Shown here in pieces: positions 63,466-64,000 of a DNA stretch of 64,000 nt; position 1 is the stretch's first letter, and the number at the start of each line of letters is the position of its first letter. The stretch is from Candidatus Avelusimicrobium intestinipullorum (GTDB lineage Bacteria > Elusimicrobiota > Elusimicrobia > Elusimicrobiales > Elusimicrobiaceae): NCBI GenBank assembly GCA_944324635.1, contig CALUXC010000001.1, positions 1 through 64,000 on the forward strand. The letters run 5' to 3'. The translations under genes were made by a program, and so were the position numbers. The notes beneath the pieces were generated by a model that saw nothing but the letters and a program-made list of their open reading frames with translations, did no database searches and was not told the DNA's origin.

Positions 63466-63942
63466 ATGAATACAGAAGAAAGTTTTATCTTTTGGCAGAG
63501 CCCCATTGGACAAATGGCTATCGCGTCCGACGGGAACGCTATTACGCGGGCCTCTTTTATGCCGGCTGATTGGTGCGAGGCCTTGCCCCGGCGGGAAAGC
63601 CCGCTTTTACGGGAGGCCTGCCGCCAGCTGGAAGAATATTTTAAGGGGGAAAGAAAGAGCTTTTCCGTACCGCTTGCTCCGCAGGGAACCGCGTTTAGAC
63701 GCCGGGTATGGCAGGTGCTGGAGAGCATTGGCTACGGGCAAACGCTTAGTTACGCGCAAGTGGCGCAGAAAGCGGGCAATCCCCGTGCGTGCCGCGCGGT
63801 GGGCGGGGCCAATCATGCCAACCCCATTGTATTGTTTATCCCCTGCCACCGCGTTATCGCGGCGGACGGTTCGTTAGGCGGCTATGGCGCGGGTGTGAAT
63901 AGGAAGCGTTTTTTGTTAGAATTAGAAAAGAAGCATTCTTAA
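63466..63942 (+). CDS. Methylated-DNA--protein-cysteine methyltransferase
   Basis: 158 aa. C-terminal DNA-binding/active-site domain FRRRVWQVLESIGYGQTLSY, RAVGGANHANPI, FIPCHRVI with acceptor Cys127, GGYGAGVNRKRFLL. Repairs O6-alkylguanine by suicide transfer. Start ATG 63466 chosen; an in-frame GTG/ATG at 63448 lies in a CCCACTT/AAGTGGG hairpin and is less likely. Confidence 0.92.
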   Translation: MNTEESFIFWQSPIGQMAIASDGNAITRASFMPADWCEALPRRESPLLREACRQLEEYFKGERKSFSVPLAPQGTAFRRRVWQVLESIGYGQTLSYAQVAQKAGNPRACRAVGGANHANPIVLFIPCHRVIAADGSLGGYGAGVNRKRFLLELEKKHS

Positions 63943-63972
63943 ATAGAAAGCCCTTTGCTTAAAAATAAAAGG

Positions 63973-63994
63973 CCCGGCCACAAGACCGGGATTT
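63973..63994 (+). terminator. Terminator after MGMT gene
   Basis: CCCGG (63973-63977) / CCGGG (63986-63990), then ATTTT. Confidence 0.65.
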
Positions 63995-64000
63995 TCTACA

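Overview
This looks like a piece of an Elusimicrobiota-type bacterial chromosome. That is an inference from single-gene prepilin cassettes with a near-invariant N-terminus, Lys/Ala-rich tails on housekeeping proteins, and a multi-ACP PUFA/PKS-type synthase. No rRNA is present to confirm it.

Layout. 1-6.0 kb: 3' end of a multi-ACP synthase (ACP x3, KR, double-hotdog DH), its own Sfp-type PPTase, and an acyl-CoA carboxyltransferase. 6.2-12.3 kb: a prepilin, a sigma factor with a histone-H1-like tail, tRNA-Arg(CCU), tRNA-Gln(UUG), spoVG-ispE-MORN2 on the minus strand, and a frameshifted pilin fused to thrombospondin-like repeats. 12.5-27 kb: housekeeping genes (two thioredoxins, polA-coaE-rho, rpmE, prfA-prmC-murA-folC, a large coiled-coil protein, ddl). 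27-35 kb, mostly minus strand: yebC-ruvC-[inverted pilin]-ruvA-ruvB-spoIID-queA-tgt, so translesion/recombination, tRNA queuosine and cell-wall genes lie together. 35-39 kb: CDF transporter, CpXC protein, CCA-adding enzyme, a secreted protein.

39.05-57.0 kb is an integrated 17.9-kb accessory island bounded by a 52-bp direct repeat. The right copy lies inside intact tRNA-Arg(GCG) and the left copy is its 3' fragment. Only the C-terminus of a tyrosine integrase survives. Cargo: HipBA, a WYL regulator, a peptidyl-arginine/agmatine deiminase-family protein, a Cas4-like/DEDD nuclease fusion, remnants of hsdR with an intact YgjP-type metallopeptidase, a second WYL-like regulator, and a SAM-I riboswitch controlling a 48-aa protein, a ClpX-like AAA+ unfoldase, a stand-alone copy of its N-domain, a LemA-like membrane protein and a membrane/TPR protein. 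Three CGACA-N6-TGTCG operators sit on promoter -35 boxes, and two G9 tracts sit at gene starts, suggesting a regulon with phase variation. The SAM-riboswitch AAA+/membrane cassette is the best candidate for an undescribed system.

57-64 kb: a leaderless Cys-rich miniprotein, membrane and TPR proteins, three paralogous secreted proteins with ADP-ribosyltransferase-like motifs (one degenerate), a DNA glycosylase, a YqaA-type membrane protein and an MGMT. Many first genes of transcripts have a -10 box ending 6-8 nt before ATG and no Shine-Dalgarno, so leaderless mRNAs appear common.
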